From assembly GCA_963842575.1 (NCBI GenBank), contig CAWJGS010000008.1:1-64000 (forward strand): DNA of 64,000 nucleotides. Direction: 5' to 3'. The number at the start of each line of letters is the position of its first letter. Positions within the stretch are counted from its first letter, which is position 1. The notes below the pieces were generated by a model. It was not told the DNA's origin, did no database searches, and was given only the letters and a program-made list of their open reading frames with translations. This stretch comes from JACDER01 sp963842575. GTDB taxonomy: Bacteria; Actinomycetota; Thermoleophilia; Gaiellales; Gaiellaceae. This document shows, piece after piece, positions 1-12,777 of this stretch. The translations under genes were made by a program, and so were the position numbers.

Positions 1-72
1 TCCCCGGGTTGGACTCGAACCAACAACCCTCCGGTTAACAGCCGGATGCTCTGCCAATTGAGCTACCGGGGA
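1..72 (-). tRNA. tRNA-Asn (anticodon GTT)
   Basis: The reverse complement folds into a complete cloverleaf. The 7-bp acceptor stem TCCCCGG pairs with CCGGGGA, there is a D arm, an anticodon stem TCCGG/CCGGA with loop CTGTTAA (anticodon GTT, Asn), and a T arm with TTCGAGT. The discriminator base would be the base just outside the left edge. It lies about 45 bp downstream of dnaG on the same strand. Confidence 0.96.
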
Positions 73-116
73 TCACTACCGCCGTCAACCGGCGTGAGAG
101 CGCATTTTAGCGACGG

Positions 117-1763
117 TTACGCGAACTCCCGCACCGCTTCGCGGACGCGCGCGAGGGCGGCTTGCAGCTCCTTCGTGTTCTCGAGATCGGCTTCCGCAAG
201 CTCGTGCTCGAGCCGGCGCTCGCGCAGGCGGAGAAGCAGTTGCTTGCCTGTCTCGACGTCGATCCCCTCGGCCTCGGCGCGGGCGTCCAGCTCCGCCAGC
301 AGACGCAGGAGCTCGGGATCGACCTCGCCCGGCTGGACGAGGTGGTCGCGCAGGCGGCGATGGAGCGGATCTTCGAAGTGCTCCGGCCCGAGCTCCGCCA
401 GGACCTCGTGCAGCTCGGGATCGGGATGGGCGACGCAGGCCGCGAGCGCGTCGCGCTCGAGGCGCGCTCCCGCCTCGAGCAGCTTGGTCGAGACTGGGCC
501 GGAGCTGACGCCGGTCGAGGAGACGCCCGCCCGCAGCTGCACGGTCAGGCCGAGCCGGTCGTTGGCGAGCCGCCACGCCTCCTGTCGTTCCGGCGACTCG
601 GGCAGGGCGTCGAGGAACTCCTGGATGCGGAGATACGCGTGCTGGCGGTCCTCCATCCGCGCCAGCTCGAGCTGAACGCGGTGGAGCGCATACGGATTCG
701 GCGTGGCGAGTCGCTCCTGGAAGGCGGCCGGATCGTCCGCCGGGTCGTTGCCCGGCTCGAGCGGGACGACGTATACCTCGAGCCCGCGCTTCGTCGCAAG
801 CTCCATTCCGCGGAGGGTCGCGTCCTGGCCGGCGGCGTCGGCGTCGAAGCAGAGGTAGAGGCGCCCGGTCAGGCGAGAAAGCTCGCGCAGCTGGTTCTCG
901 GTCAGCGCGGTTCCCATGGACGCGACGACCGGCTCGAAGCCCGCCTCGCGTAGAGCGATCACATCCGTGTTTCCCTCGACGACGACCGCGCGGTCCTGTT
1001 TCGCTATCGCGCGCCGAGCCTTGTCGAGCCCGTACAGGAGGTCGCCCTTGCGGAAGAGCTCGCCCTCGGGCGAGTTGACGTACTTGGCCGGGATGGGATC
1101 GTCGTCACGCAGCCGGCGGGCCTGGAAGCCGCAGATGCGCCCGCGCGCATCCGCGAGGGGGAAGACGAGGCGCCCGTTGAAGTAGTCGTTCCCTCGCCGG
1201 TTGACGAGCCCGGCCGCGGAGAGCTCCTCTCGCGTGTAGCCCTCTTTGAGTGCCCTGCCGGCGAGCGTCGCGCCGCCGGGCGCGAGACCGAGGCGGAACT
1301 CCCGGCAGATCTCCTCGCCGAAGCCGCGGCCCTGGAGGTACGTACGCGCCGGCTCGCCTGCGTCGCTCTCCCACAGATGGCGCTCGTAGAAGCCGGTCGC
1401 CCGCTCGAGCAGCGCAGTCAGCCGCTCGCGCCGGCGCCGGCGGTTGTCGTCGGCGGGCGATCCGTCCTCGTACTCCACTGTGACGCGGAAGCGATCGGCG
1501 AGCCACTCCACGGCCTGGGAGAAGTCGAGCTGCTCGGTCTCACGCACGAACGTGATCGCGTCGCCGCCTGCGCCGCAGCCGAAGCAGTAGTAGAGCTTGT
1601 CCTGCGGGTTGACGGAGAAGCTCGGCGTGCGCTCTTCGTGGAAGGGGCAGCGCCCGGTGTAGCGACCGCCCGCTCGGCGGAGCTGCGTGCGCGCACCGAC
1701 CAGCTCGACCATGTCGATCGCGGCTTTGACCGCCTCGACCGATTCGTGCTTGATCCGCGGCAC
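117..1763 (-). CDS. dnaG: DNA primase DnaG
   Basis: This is the replicative primase that lays RNA primers at the fork. The 548-residue product has the full bacterial layout. An N-terminal CHC2 zinc finger is at residues 39-65 (CPFHEERTPSFS then YYCFGCG). A TOPRIM core follows, with VVVEGNTDV carrying the catalytic Glu and LCFDADAAGQ the metal-binding Asp pair. A C-terminal helical region of about 150 residues is the likely DnaB-binding domain. The length is slightly below the usual ~600. The start is GTG at 1763; the product begins MPRIKHESVEAV, as in homologues. It starts 10 bp after the dgt stop, so the two are probably cotranscribed. Confidence 0.96.
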   Translation of the reverse strand: MPRIKHESVEAVKAAIDMVELVGARTQLRRAGGRYTGRCPFHEERTPSFSVNPQDKLYYCFGCGAGGDAITFVRETEQLDFSQAVEWLADRFRVTVEYEDGSPADDNRRRRRERLTALLERATGFYERHLWESDAGEPARTYLQGRGFGEEICREFRLGLAPGGATLAGRALKEGYTREELSAAGLVNRRGNDYFNGRLVFPLADARGRICGFQARRLRDDDPIPAKYVNSPEGELFRKGDLLYGLDKARRAIAKQDRAVVVEGNTDVIALREAGFEPVVASMGTALTENQLRELSRLTGRLYLCFDADAAGQDATLRGMELATKRGLEVYVVPLEPGNDPADDPAAFQERLATPNPYALHRVQLELARMEDRQHAYLRIQEFLDALPESPERQEAWRLANDRLGLTVQLRAGVSSTGVSSGPVSTKLLEAGARLERDALAACVAHPDPELHEVLAELGPEHFEDPLHRRLRDHLVQPGEVDPELLRLLAELDARAEAEGIDVETGKQLLLRLRERRLEHELAEADLENTKELQAALARVREAVREFA

Positions 1764-1773
1764 TGCGGTGACC

Positions 1774-2766
1774 CTATAGCTCCGCGGCGTATGCGAACGC
1801 GAAGCGGTCGGTCATTCCCGCTACGTAGTCGACCGTTTCCTGAAGCGGGTCGCCAACCTCGATCAGGTGGTCGAAGATCTTCCGCACGACCGCCCTGGCA
1901 TGGGCATTGTCGTACTGCGCCTGATCGCCGAGATACACCCGGTCGAACATGAAGCGCCTCAGCGAGAGCATCGCCTCTCCAACCTCGGGCGACTGGCTGA
2001 TCTCACCGGCCGCGGCCGAGGTCTCGACGATGTCGTGGACGAGCCGGTCGATCCGCTTCGCGCCCGTGGGGCCGAGGATCTCGATCTCCTGCCGGGGAAG
2101 CTCCTCAGGCGCGAGGACGCCCGCGCGGACGGCGTCGTCGATGTCGTGGTTGATGTATGCGACGCGGTCGACGAGCTTGACGATCCGTCCCTCGTGCGTG
2201 AATGGATCCGTCGCGCCGGTGTGGTTCAGGATCCCGTCCCGCACCTCCTCGGTCAGGTTCAGCCCGAGGCCGTCGCGCTCGAGCACGTCGACCACGCGCA
2301 GGGAGTGTTCGTTGTGCCGGAAGCGGCGCTCGAACCGCTCCTGGAGCGCTTCGTCGAGCGCCTCCTCCCCGGCGTGGCCGAACGGCGGGTGCCCGAGGTC
2401 GTGGCCGAGGCCGATCGCCTCCACGAGGTCCTCGTTGAGCCGCAGCGCGCGCGCGACGCCGCGTGAGATTCCGGTGGTCTCGAGCGTGTGCGTCAGGCGG
2501 GTGCGGTAGTGGTCGCCCTCGGGGGCGATGAAGACCTGGGTCTTGTGCATGAGGCGGCGGAAGGACTTGGTGTGGACGATGCGGTCGCGGTCGCGTTGGA
2601 AGGGGGTGCGGAGCCGGCATGGGCGTTCGTCGCGCGCGCGGCCGCGGGTCGCGTAGGAACGCACGGCGAGGTCGGAAAGGGTGTGCTGCTCGAGCTCGCG
2701 CGTGCGGGCCTCGAAGGCGTCGGCGACGGGGTCGGAGCGGGCGCTTTCGGAGGCGGTTCGAGCCAT
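1774..2766 (-). CDS. dgt: dGTP triphosphohydrolase-like HD protein
   Basis: It is a deoxynucleoside triphosphate triphosphohydrolase of the Dgt type, which hydrolyses dNTP to the nucleoside plus triphosphate. The HD metal-site residues are visible: RTRLTHTLE (His), GHDLGHPPFGHAGE (His-Asp pair and a further His), and a downstream NHDIDDA segment (Asp). I chose the ATG at 2766 because the product then starts MARTASESAR with the conserved region immediately following; the open frame upstream to 2850 looks non-coding. Dgt followed by DnaG is a common bacterial gene order and links nucleotide-pool control with replication. Confidence 0.93.
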   Translation of the reverse strand: MARTASESARSDPVADAFEARTRELEQHTLSDLAVRSYATRGRARDERPCRLRTPFQRDRDRIVHTKSFRRLMHKTQVFIAPEGDHYRTRLTHTLETTGISRGVARALRLNEDLVEAIGLGHDLGHPPFGHAGEEALDEALQERFERRFRHNEHSLRVVDVLERDGLGLNLTEEVRDGILNHTGATDPFTHEGRIVKLVDRVAYINHDIDDAVRAGVLAPEELPRQEIEILGPTGAKRIDRLVHDIVETSAAAGEISQSPEVGEAMLSLRRFMFDRVYLGDQAQYDNAHARAVVRKIFDHLIEVGDPLQETVDYVAGMTDRFAFAYAAEL

Positions 2767-2960
2767 GCGGCAAGGGTAGTGGTCGGCCCGGGCGGCGAAT
2801 CCACCGGGGCAGCGAGAGCCTCCTTGGTAGTACCCGTCCCTAACCCCCACCCACCCAAGGGGACGACGTACGAGGCTAGCCGCGCGGGGGCCCGGACCGG
2901 TATCGCGCGCGTGTCGAAAGCGTCAAGAGTTCCGCGCTGACGCGAGGCGCGGCGACGCCG

Positions 2961-3732
2961 CTAGATGATCACCGGGACGGTGCCGCCGTCAGCGCTCCAG
3001 GCGGCGCCGGTCACGTATGACGAGCGCGGCGAGCACAGGAAGACGATGACCGCCGCGATCTCCTCGGGCTCGGCCATCCGGCCGAGAGGACGTCCGCCCC
3101 CGACCGCCTCCAACACTTCCTCCCGCGACTTCCCGGTCTGCTCCGCCTGTTGGTCCGCGAGCCGCCCGGGAGCGAGCCATGTCTCGCTCAGCGTCGGCCC
3201 GGGCGCGATCGCGTTGCAGCGAATCCCCTCCTTCGCGTACAGATCGGCGACCAGCCGCGACAGCGACAGCACGGCTGCCTTCGTCACCGTGTAGTTCGGC
3301 ATCCCCGTCGAGGGGCGCTTGCCGGCCGTCGAGGACACATTCACGATCACGCCGTCCTTCCGCTCCCGCATCCCCGGGAGCACCGCCTGAATCGCGCGCA
3401 CGAAGCTCATCACGTTCAGCTGCCACATGCCTTCCCACTGCTCCTCCGACAGCTGGTCGAACTTGGCCAGGTACGAGTCCCCCACGTTGTTCACGAGGAC
3501 GTCGACACGGCCGAGCTGCGCTTCGGTGCGGCGGATGAGCTCACCCGGGAACGGCGGGATCGCTCAGATCGGCGGACACATGCAGCGCCTCACCGACTCC
3601 GGGCGCTTCCTCGCGGCGCGAGCAGGTCACCACCCGCGCACCCTCCGCCACGAGCATGCGCGCGGCCTCCAACCCGACCCCAGCGGTCGAGCCCGTGAGC
3701 ACGCAGACGCGGTCGCGAAGCCCCAGATCCAT
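2961..3732 (-). CDS. Short-chain dehydrogenase/reductase, interrupted by a +1 frameshift
   Basis: This is an NAD(P)-dependent SDR-family oxidoreductase of unknown substrate. The N-terminal part (3541-3732) has the cofactor motif TGSTAGVG. The second part, from about 3550 down to 2961, has NNVG, the catalytic Ser (NVSSTAG), the YTVTK Tyr/Lys pair and a C-terminal SADGG. The frames differ by one base at the CCCGGG run (3544-3549). Removing one base gives a continuous product of about 256 residues, the normal SDR length. The ATG start is at 3732. I think this is one gene with an inserted base, most likely a sequence error; a recent null mutation is the alternative. Confidence 0.85.
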
Positions 3733-3744
3733 GGCTCGTTACCC

Positions 3745-3962
3745 TAGATGGTTGATGCCACGATCTCACGCGTCCGGCTGCGCGATCTGGCACGCCTGGG
3801 CCGCTCCGGCCTGGATCCGGCCGGCGGAGCCGGCCTCCACCGTGCCTGCGCTTCGCCGCGTCGGCCGCTCACCGATGCTCCCGGCATCGGCAAGCGTCCG
3901 CCGCGGCGCCCCAGACGCACCAGCTCGCGCCCCGGAACAGGCGATCTCATGGCATCAACCAT
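3745..3962. repeat. 218-bp imperfect inverted repeat (long hairpin)
   Basis: GATGGTTGATGCCA at 3745 is exactly matched in reverse complement at 3949-3962. The two arms remain about 70% complementary for roughly 60-70 bp inward. Near the centre lie smaller perfect hairpins, for example CCGATGC tcccg GCATCGG. The right arm overlaps the start codon of the histidine phosphatase gene. It looks like a folded RNA or a small palindromic element rather than coding DNA, although both strands stay open. Confidence 0.7.
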
Positions 3963-4509
3963 CTCGCCCGACGTGACCGAGCTCATCGTCGTCCGCCACG
4001 GAGAGACCGACTGGAACCGGGACGGCCGGTACCAGGGCCACGCCGATCCGCCGCTGAACGACGCCGGGCGGGAGCAGGCGCGAGAACTCGCGCGCGCGCT
4101 GGCGGACCAGCCGCTGGACGTCGCGTACACGAGCGATCTCCGGCGGGCCGCCGAGACCGCTCGAATCATCGTCGCCGGCCGTGAGGTGCCTCTTGTCGAG
4201 GACCCCGGCCTGCGAGAGATCGACGTCGGCTCCTGGTCCGGACTGACCCGCGCCGAGATCGAGGAGCGATTCCCCGGGGCCGAGGAACACGACGGCGAAT
4301 CCAGGGACGACCACCTCGCGCGCGTACTGGCCGCAGTCGTGGACATCGCGCGCCGGCACCCCGGCGAGCGGGTGCTGATCGTCTCCCACGGCGGCTCGAT
4401 CCGGACGCTCCGCCGCCATGCTCTGCAGGTCGACTCCGTGCCGCGAGTGGAGAACTGCACGGTCTACAGGCTGGCCTTCGAGGACGGCTCACTGCGCGGG
4501 ATAGACTGA
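3949..4509 (+). CDS. Histidine phosphatase (phosphoglycerate mutase-like)
   Basis: This is a branch-1 histidine phosphatase with the catalytic signature VVRHGETDWN at about residues 12-21, in which His forms the phosphohistidine. TSDLRRAAETA and the second catalytic His in VSHGGSIR follow. At 186 residues it matches small CobC/GpmB-type enzymes; the substrate cannot be told from sequence. I take the ATG at 3949, because the open frame upstream runs through the inverted repeat and adds a low-complexity extension not seen in this family. A small gene follows after 4 bp. Confidence 0.9.
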   Translation: MASTISPDVTELIVVRHGETDWNRDGRYQGHADPPLNDAGREQARELARALADQPLDVAYTSDLRRAAETARIIVAGREVPLVEDPGLREIDVGSWSGLTRAEIEERFPGAEEHDGESRDDHLARVLAAVVDIARRHPGERVLIVSHGGSIRTLRRHALQVDSVPRVENCTVYRLAFEDGSLRGID

Positions 4510-4513
4510 CCCG

Positions 4514-4762
4514 GTGGAGGACTACACCAGCAAGTACAAGGGAGAGCGGGTCGAGGTCGCGCTGTTCGGGGGCGACTATCAGGAGGGCGTTCTCACCGCG
4601 TACTGCTTCGTCGACGAGGTCGCGCACATCGAGCTCAACGGCCACATCCTCGTGCCTCTACAGAACATCGCGTCCCTCCACTGTTCCAGCCGCTGCGACG
4701 CTCCCGAGCCGGATTGGCCCCCACGCGGGCTGACCGAGGACGAACGCGAAGACGAGTCCTAG
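4514..4762 (+). CDS. Small conserved-looking protein of unknown function
   Basis: It encodes 82 residues from a GTG start 4 bp after the phosphatase stop, so it is probably cotranscribed. The product is acidic at its C-terminus and has two cysteines (SLHCSSRC). No family is recognised. The codon pattern is typical of the surrounding genes, and the position inside a tight gene series supports it being real. Confidence 0.6.
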   Translation: MEDYTSKYKGERVEVALFGGDYQEGVLTAYCFVDEVAHIELNGHILVPLQNIASLHCSSRCDAPEPDWPPRGLTEDEREDES

Positions 4763-4811
4763 CCGCCTCCTCGTCGCCCGGAACCTGCTCAAGGTCTGGG
4801 CGCTCTTCCTG

Positions 4812-5591
4812 GTGATCTGCGCCCTGCTCGGCGGGATCGGGTGGGTGCTCAACGGCTACGGGCTCTGTGTGATCTTCGTTTTCGCCGGTCTGCTGATCGC
4901 CGCTGGGATGTGGTGGTACGCGGATCGAGCCGTGCTCGGGCTCGTTCGGGCGAGGGAGCTCGCGCTCGCCGAGGGCGCCGGGCTGTACTCGACCCTCGAG
5001 CGGCTCGCGGCTCAGGCAGGCGTGGCCACGCCACGCCTGTACCTCATGGTGGACGGCCTGCCGCGGGCATGCGCCGCCGGACGTGGGCCTCGCAACTCCG
5101 CGATCGCCGTGAGCCGCGGACTGCTGCAGGCGATGCCCCTGTCGGAGCTCGAGGGAGTGCTCGCGCACGAATTGGCACACATCCGGCACAGAGACGTCTT
5201 CGTCCAGTCTGTCGCCGTTGCCACCGCCGCGGCGATCGTCGAGGCAAGCCGGATCGGCGGCTGGTTCAGGCGGTGGCTGCTGTTCGTCCTCGGCCCTGTT
5301 GCATCCGCGTTCGTCCATCTCCTCCTCTCGCCGAAGCGCGAGTTCGACGCCGACCGGGCCGGCTCACTGCTGCTCGGGTCGCCTCACCCGTTGGCGGCGG
5401 CGCTCGTCCGGCTCGACCAGGCGAGCGAGCTCGTCCAGTTCGAGGGCAGTCCCGTTGCGGAGCCGGTGTACATCGTCAATCCGTTCGAGCAGAAGGGCCT
5501 GGCCGCTCTCTTTTCCACGCATCCTCCCGTCGAGGAGCGCGTGAAGCGCCTGCGGGAGCTCGAGCGCGACGCACCCGTCCTGGCGGCATAG
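4812..5591 (+). CDS. M48-family membrane zinc metalloprotease (HtpX-like)
   Basis: This is a membrane-bound M48 peptidase. It has an N-terminal hydrophobic hairpin, the zinc motif HELAH (within GVLAHELAHIRH) at about residue 116, a further hydrophobic segment, then the third zinc ligand in KREFDADR, and a C-terminal FSTHPPVEER as in HtpX. The listed GTG start (4812) cuts into the first hydrophobic segment. Homologues usually begin with a sequence like RNLLKVWAL, which is encoded in frame just upstream from a CTG at 4785, so the true start may be there. It converges on the rRNA operon, ending at its terminator. Confidence 0.88.
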   Translation: MICALLGGIGWVLNGYGLCVIFVFAGLLIAAGMWWYADRAVLGLVRARELALAEGAGLYSTLERLAAQAGVATPRLYLMVDGLPRACAAGRGPRNSAIAVSRGLLQAMPLSELEGVLAHELAHIRHRDVFVQSVAVATAAAIVEASRIGGWFRRWLLFVLGPVASAFVHLLLSPKREFDADRAGSLLLGSPHPLAAALVRLDQASELVQFEGSPVAEPVYIVNPFEQKGLAALFSTHPPVEERVKRLRELERDAPVLAA

Positions 5592-5592
5592 A

Positions 5593-5616
5593 AAAGGGCC
5601 GCTCTCGCGGCCCTTT
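5593..5616. terminator. Bidirectional hairpin terminator between the M48 gene and the rRNA operon
   Basis: A perfect 10-bp stem AAAGGGCCGC / GCGGCCCTTT closes a TCTC loop. It lies just after the protease stop codon and about 10 bp beyond 5S on the opposite strand. The A/T ends of the stem give a short U tract in both directions. Confidence 0.85.
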
Positions 5617-5625
5617 GAAGTTAAT

Positions 5626-5741
5626 TCGGCGGCGTCCTACTCTCCCGGGAGGTTGCCCTCCGAGTACCATCGGCGCTGGCGGGCTTAACTGCTCTGTTCG
5701 GAATGGGAAGAGGTGTTGCCCCGCCGCTATGACCACCGAAA
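5626..5741 (-). rRNA. rrf: 5S ribosomal RNA
   Basis: The reverse complement starts with GGTGGTCATAGCGGCGGGG and contains CCATTCCGAACAGAGCAGTTAAG (split here: CCATTCCGAACAG, then AGCAGTTAAG), the universal 5S core. The ends are estimated to within a few bases. It is last in the operon, before the terminator. Confidence 0.93.
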
Positions 5742-5805
5742 GTTGTGAAAGTGGCGCCGCATTGGCGCACCTTCAAAACTCCATAGCGAACAACTAACGT
5801 GTTCA

Positions 5806-8803
<2,998 letters not shown>

Positions 8804-8946
8804 GAAAAGAACACGTTTTGTTGTCGCTATGGAGTTTTCAAGGTGCGCGCGGGTCGGCGCCCACAGGAACCGTCCTCAGGGACGGTCTTTCAAAACTCAG
8901 CAGCGTACGTCGAGGTCGACGTTGCATTTCTAGAGAAACTCCCTAG
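8804..8946 (-). other. 16S-23S spacer with processing-stem halves and no tRNA
   Basis: The spacer is only about 140 bp and holds no tRNA gene. Its 23S-side part (8809-8848) is complementary over nearly 40 bp to the 23S-5S spacer (5766-5804). Its 16S-side part (8884-8914) is complementary over about 30 bp to the 16S leader (10666-10701). These are the expected RNase III processing stems of the precursor. A small hairpin CCGTCC tcag GGACGG lies between them. Confidence 0.85.
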
Positions 8947-10494
<1,548 letters not shown>

Positions 10495-10879
10495 AAGTGG
10501 TTGCCGGGATATAGCCGTTCAAACGGCAAGGCCGTTAACAGCAGAGCCGGCAAGCCTGTTCCACTTTGAGCTTGTGCTCAAAGGTCACGCCCCGAAGGGC
10601 ATGACGGGTTCTTAAGCCTCCGACCGCGCAGCCCGCTGTTGAACAATGGGCTGTGCGCCGAAGGTCTCGACGTTTTGCACGCTGCTGAGTTTTCAAAGAC
10701 CATCGCCTGTCGAGGCGGCGTAAAAAAACCTCCAACTCGCGTCGGAGGCCTCCAGATCAACCGGTACTGCGTCGTATCCGTCTGGTCTGAGAGGGCGCTC
10801 CTCTGGTCGGAGTTGCGGGACTTTTCTACGCAGCCTCTCTCGAGGCGACGGCCATCATAGCAATAATCGCCGGCCGCGG
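10495..10879 (-). promoter_or_regulatory. rRNA operon leader and promoter region
   Basis: This 385-bp gap between tyrS and 16S holds no credible gene. The 16S-proximal half carries the leader side of the 16S processing stem (10666-10701) and smaller hairpins. A candidate promoter on the minus strand is TATGAT (10854-10859) with CTGACC (10879-10884), a long 19-nt spacing, right at the tyrS stop. If this is the rrn promoter, the transcript must read through the terminator-like hairpin at 10722-10748, which would require antitermination. The promoter assignment is weak. Confidence 0.45.
10722..10748 (-). terminator. Intrinsic terminator downstream of tyrS
   Basis: On the minus strand, CCTCCGAC gcga GTTGGAGG forms an 8-bp stem (one G-U pair) with a GNRA loop, followed directly by seven T residues. 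It is a textbook Rho-independent terminator 130 bp beyond the tyrS stop and upstream of 16S. Confidence 0.85.
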
Positions 10880-12035
10880 TCAGGCCGCGCGGAAGCGCAG
10901 GAAGCGGCGCTTTCCCGCTTGAACAAGCCGTCCCTCGAGCCGCTCGCGCGGAAGGTCGAGCTCCTCCACGGGCTCGCCTTCGATACGGACTCCGCCCTGG
11001 GCGATCAGCCGGCGGGCCTCGCTCGTCGACCCGAGCCCGAAGCGCTCGACGAGCAGTGCCGGAAGGTGGATCACGTCTCCTCCCGGCAGCTCCGCCTCTT
11101 CGACCTCCTCCGGCGGCTTCCCCTCGCGCACGACACGCGTGAAATGCGCCTCCGCGGCGGCTGCGGCCTCCTCCCCGTGCCACTGCTCGACGATCGCCCG
11201 CGCAAGCGCGAGCTTCGACTCCAGCGGATCGCCGCCGGGAGCCTCCCGGTCCAGCGTGAGCCGCCACCATTGTTCGAGAGCCTCGTCCGGGAGGGACATC
11301 ACCTTGCCGAACATCGAGTCCGGCTCCTCTTCGATCCCGATGTAGTTGCCCTCCGACTTGGCCATCTTCTTCGCGCCGTCGGTACCGACGAGCAGCTCGT
11401 AGGTCACGACGGCCTGCGGGTCGAGGCCGTAGTGCTGCATGACGTCGCGGCCCATGAGCAGGTTGTAGAGCTGGTCGGTGCCGCCGACCTCGACGTCGGC
11501 CTCGATCGCGACCGAGTCGTAGCCCTGCGCAAATGGGTAGAGCAACTCGGAGACGGAGATGGGATTGCCGCCGGCGAAGCGTTCGGCGAAGTCGTTGCGC
11601 TCGAGGAGGCGTGCCACCGTCCCCGTCCGGGTCAGGCGCACGAGCTCGGCGTAGTCGAGCTTCCCCAGCCACTCGCCGTTGAAGCGAATCTCCGTGCGGT
11701 CGCGATCCAGGATGCGGAAGGCCTGCTCGGCGAAGAGCTCGGCGTTTCGGTCGAGCACCTCGTCCGGGAGCACCCGCCGTTCCTTGGAGCGGCCGGACGG
11801 ATCGCCGATCCGCGCCGTGTAGTCGCCCACGATGAGGACGGCGATGTGGCCTGCGTCCTGGAACGCGCGCAGGCGGCGCAACACGAACGCGAAGCCGAGG
11901 TGGATGTCCGGGCCCGGTCGGGTCGATCCCGAGCTTGGCGCGCAGGGGGCGCCCGAGCGCGAGCTTGCGCTCCAGCTCGCCCTCCGGAAGGACGTCGACC
12001 GAGTGTTGGAGAAAGTCCGCGTTCAGGCGGACGAT
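10880..12035 (-). CDS. tyrS: Tyrosyl-tRNA synthetase, interrupted by a +1 frameshift
   Basis: This class I synthetase charges tRNA-Tyr. The C-terminal frame (10880-11884) has the GDYTARIGDPSGRS block, GGTDQLYNLL, the KMSKS-like KKMAKSEGN and an S4-like RNA-binding tail. The N-terminal part lies in another frame: LPEGELERKL, then KLGIDPTGP. Deleting one G/C at about 11908-11917 joins them as DPTGPDIHLGFAF. An essential gene is unlikely to be dead, so the extra base is probably an error. The HIGH motif reads HLGF, with its second His replaced. No ATG or GTG is available at the 5' end; ATC (12035) or CTG (12026) follow the previous stop, so the start is unresolved. Confidence 0.88.
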
Positions 12036-12036
12036 T

Positions 12037-12777
12037 CTAGAAGTAGTACGGCGCCAGCCCCTGCGCGCCCAGCGCGTACCAGATCCCGAAGGCGAGGCTG
12101 GCGACGCCGAGCACGGGCGCGATCCGGTGGAACCCGCGCTGCACACGCGGCCGCGAGAGCGTTGCACCGAACCCGGCCGAGAGCAGCGCCATCGAAACCG
12201 CGGTGAAGAAGGCGAAGATCCCGAGCGCGACGACCGCGATCGCATGGCTGTGGATCGTCGCCAAGAGCAGAACACCGACGCCTGCGCTTCCGCCGATCCC
12301 GTGGAGAAGGCCGATCAGGTACGCCTGCAGCGGCGTGCGCGCCCGGCGCGTGCGGTGCGGGTGGCCGTCGCCTTGGTGGACGTGACCGTGCGCGTGCGGC
12401 CTGCCGCCGTGCGCGTGGAGGTGCATATGAAAGAGGCCTCGCCGCCACCGGATGAGCAGCCAGACGGCGAGCGCGACGATGAGGAATCCGACGGTGGTCT
12501 CGGCGCCTTCCTGGAGCGTCTCCGGCAGGTACGTCTTGAACAGGACGATCGGCAGGCCGAGAGCGAACAGCGAGGTCGCGTGGCCGGCACCCCATGAGCC
12601 GCCGAGGCGGAGGGCGTGACGCGTGCCCCGTTCCTTGCCGGCGATGAGGGTCGTAACCGCGGCGAGATGGTCGGGATCGGTCGCATGACGCAGGCCGAGC
12701 AGCAGGGCGACGCCCGCGACGACGAGGAGCGTCCCGCCGTCCGACAGTCCCGACAGCCATGTGTCGACCCCGAACAT
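12037..12777 (-). CDS. NicO/NiCoT-type nickel-cobalt permease with His-rich loop
   Basis: This is a membrane protein of the nickel/cobalt transporter superfamily. The signature GLRHATDPDHLAAV (RHA..D.DH) is in the second membrane segment (residues 27-40). About six hydrophobic segments are seen. A His-rich cytoplasmic loop at about residues 110-140 (HMHLHAHGGRPHAHGH) probably binds metal. I use the ATG at 12777, which overlaps the stop of the upstream permease gene as ATGA; the open frame above it is a shadow. It is last in a four-gene operon. Direction of transport and metal are not certain. Confidence 0.85.
   Translation of the reverse strand: MFGVDTWLSGLSDGGTLLVVAGVALLLGLRHATDPDHLAAVTTLIAGKERGTRHALRLGGSWGAGHATSLFALGLPIVLFKTYLPETLQEGAETTVGFLIVALAVWLLIRWRRGLFHMHLHAHGGRPHAHGHVHQGDGHPHRTRRARTPLQAYLIGLLHGIGGSAGVGVLLLATIHSHAIAVVALGIFAFFTAVSMALLSAGFGATLSRPRVQRGFHRIAPVLGVASLAFGIWYALGAQGLAPYYF

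Noticed and set aside
3748..3948. N-terminal extension of the histidine phosphatase
   Set aside because: The extension is the inverted repeat read in frame; the family begins at MASTISPDVTELIVVRHGE.
8804..8946. tRNA-Ile or tRNA-Ala in the 16S-23S spacer
   Set aside because: The spacer is only about 140 bp and is filled by processing-stem sequences.
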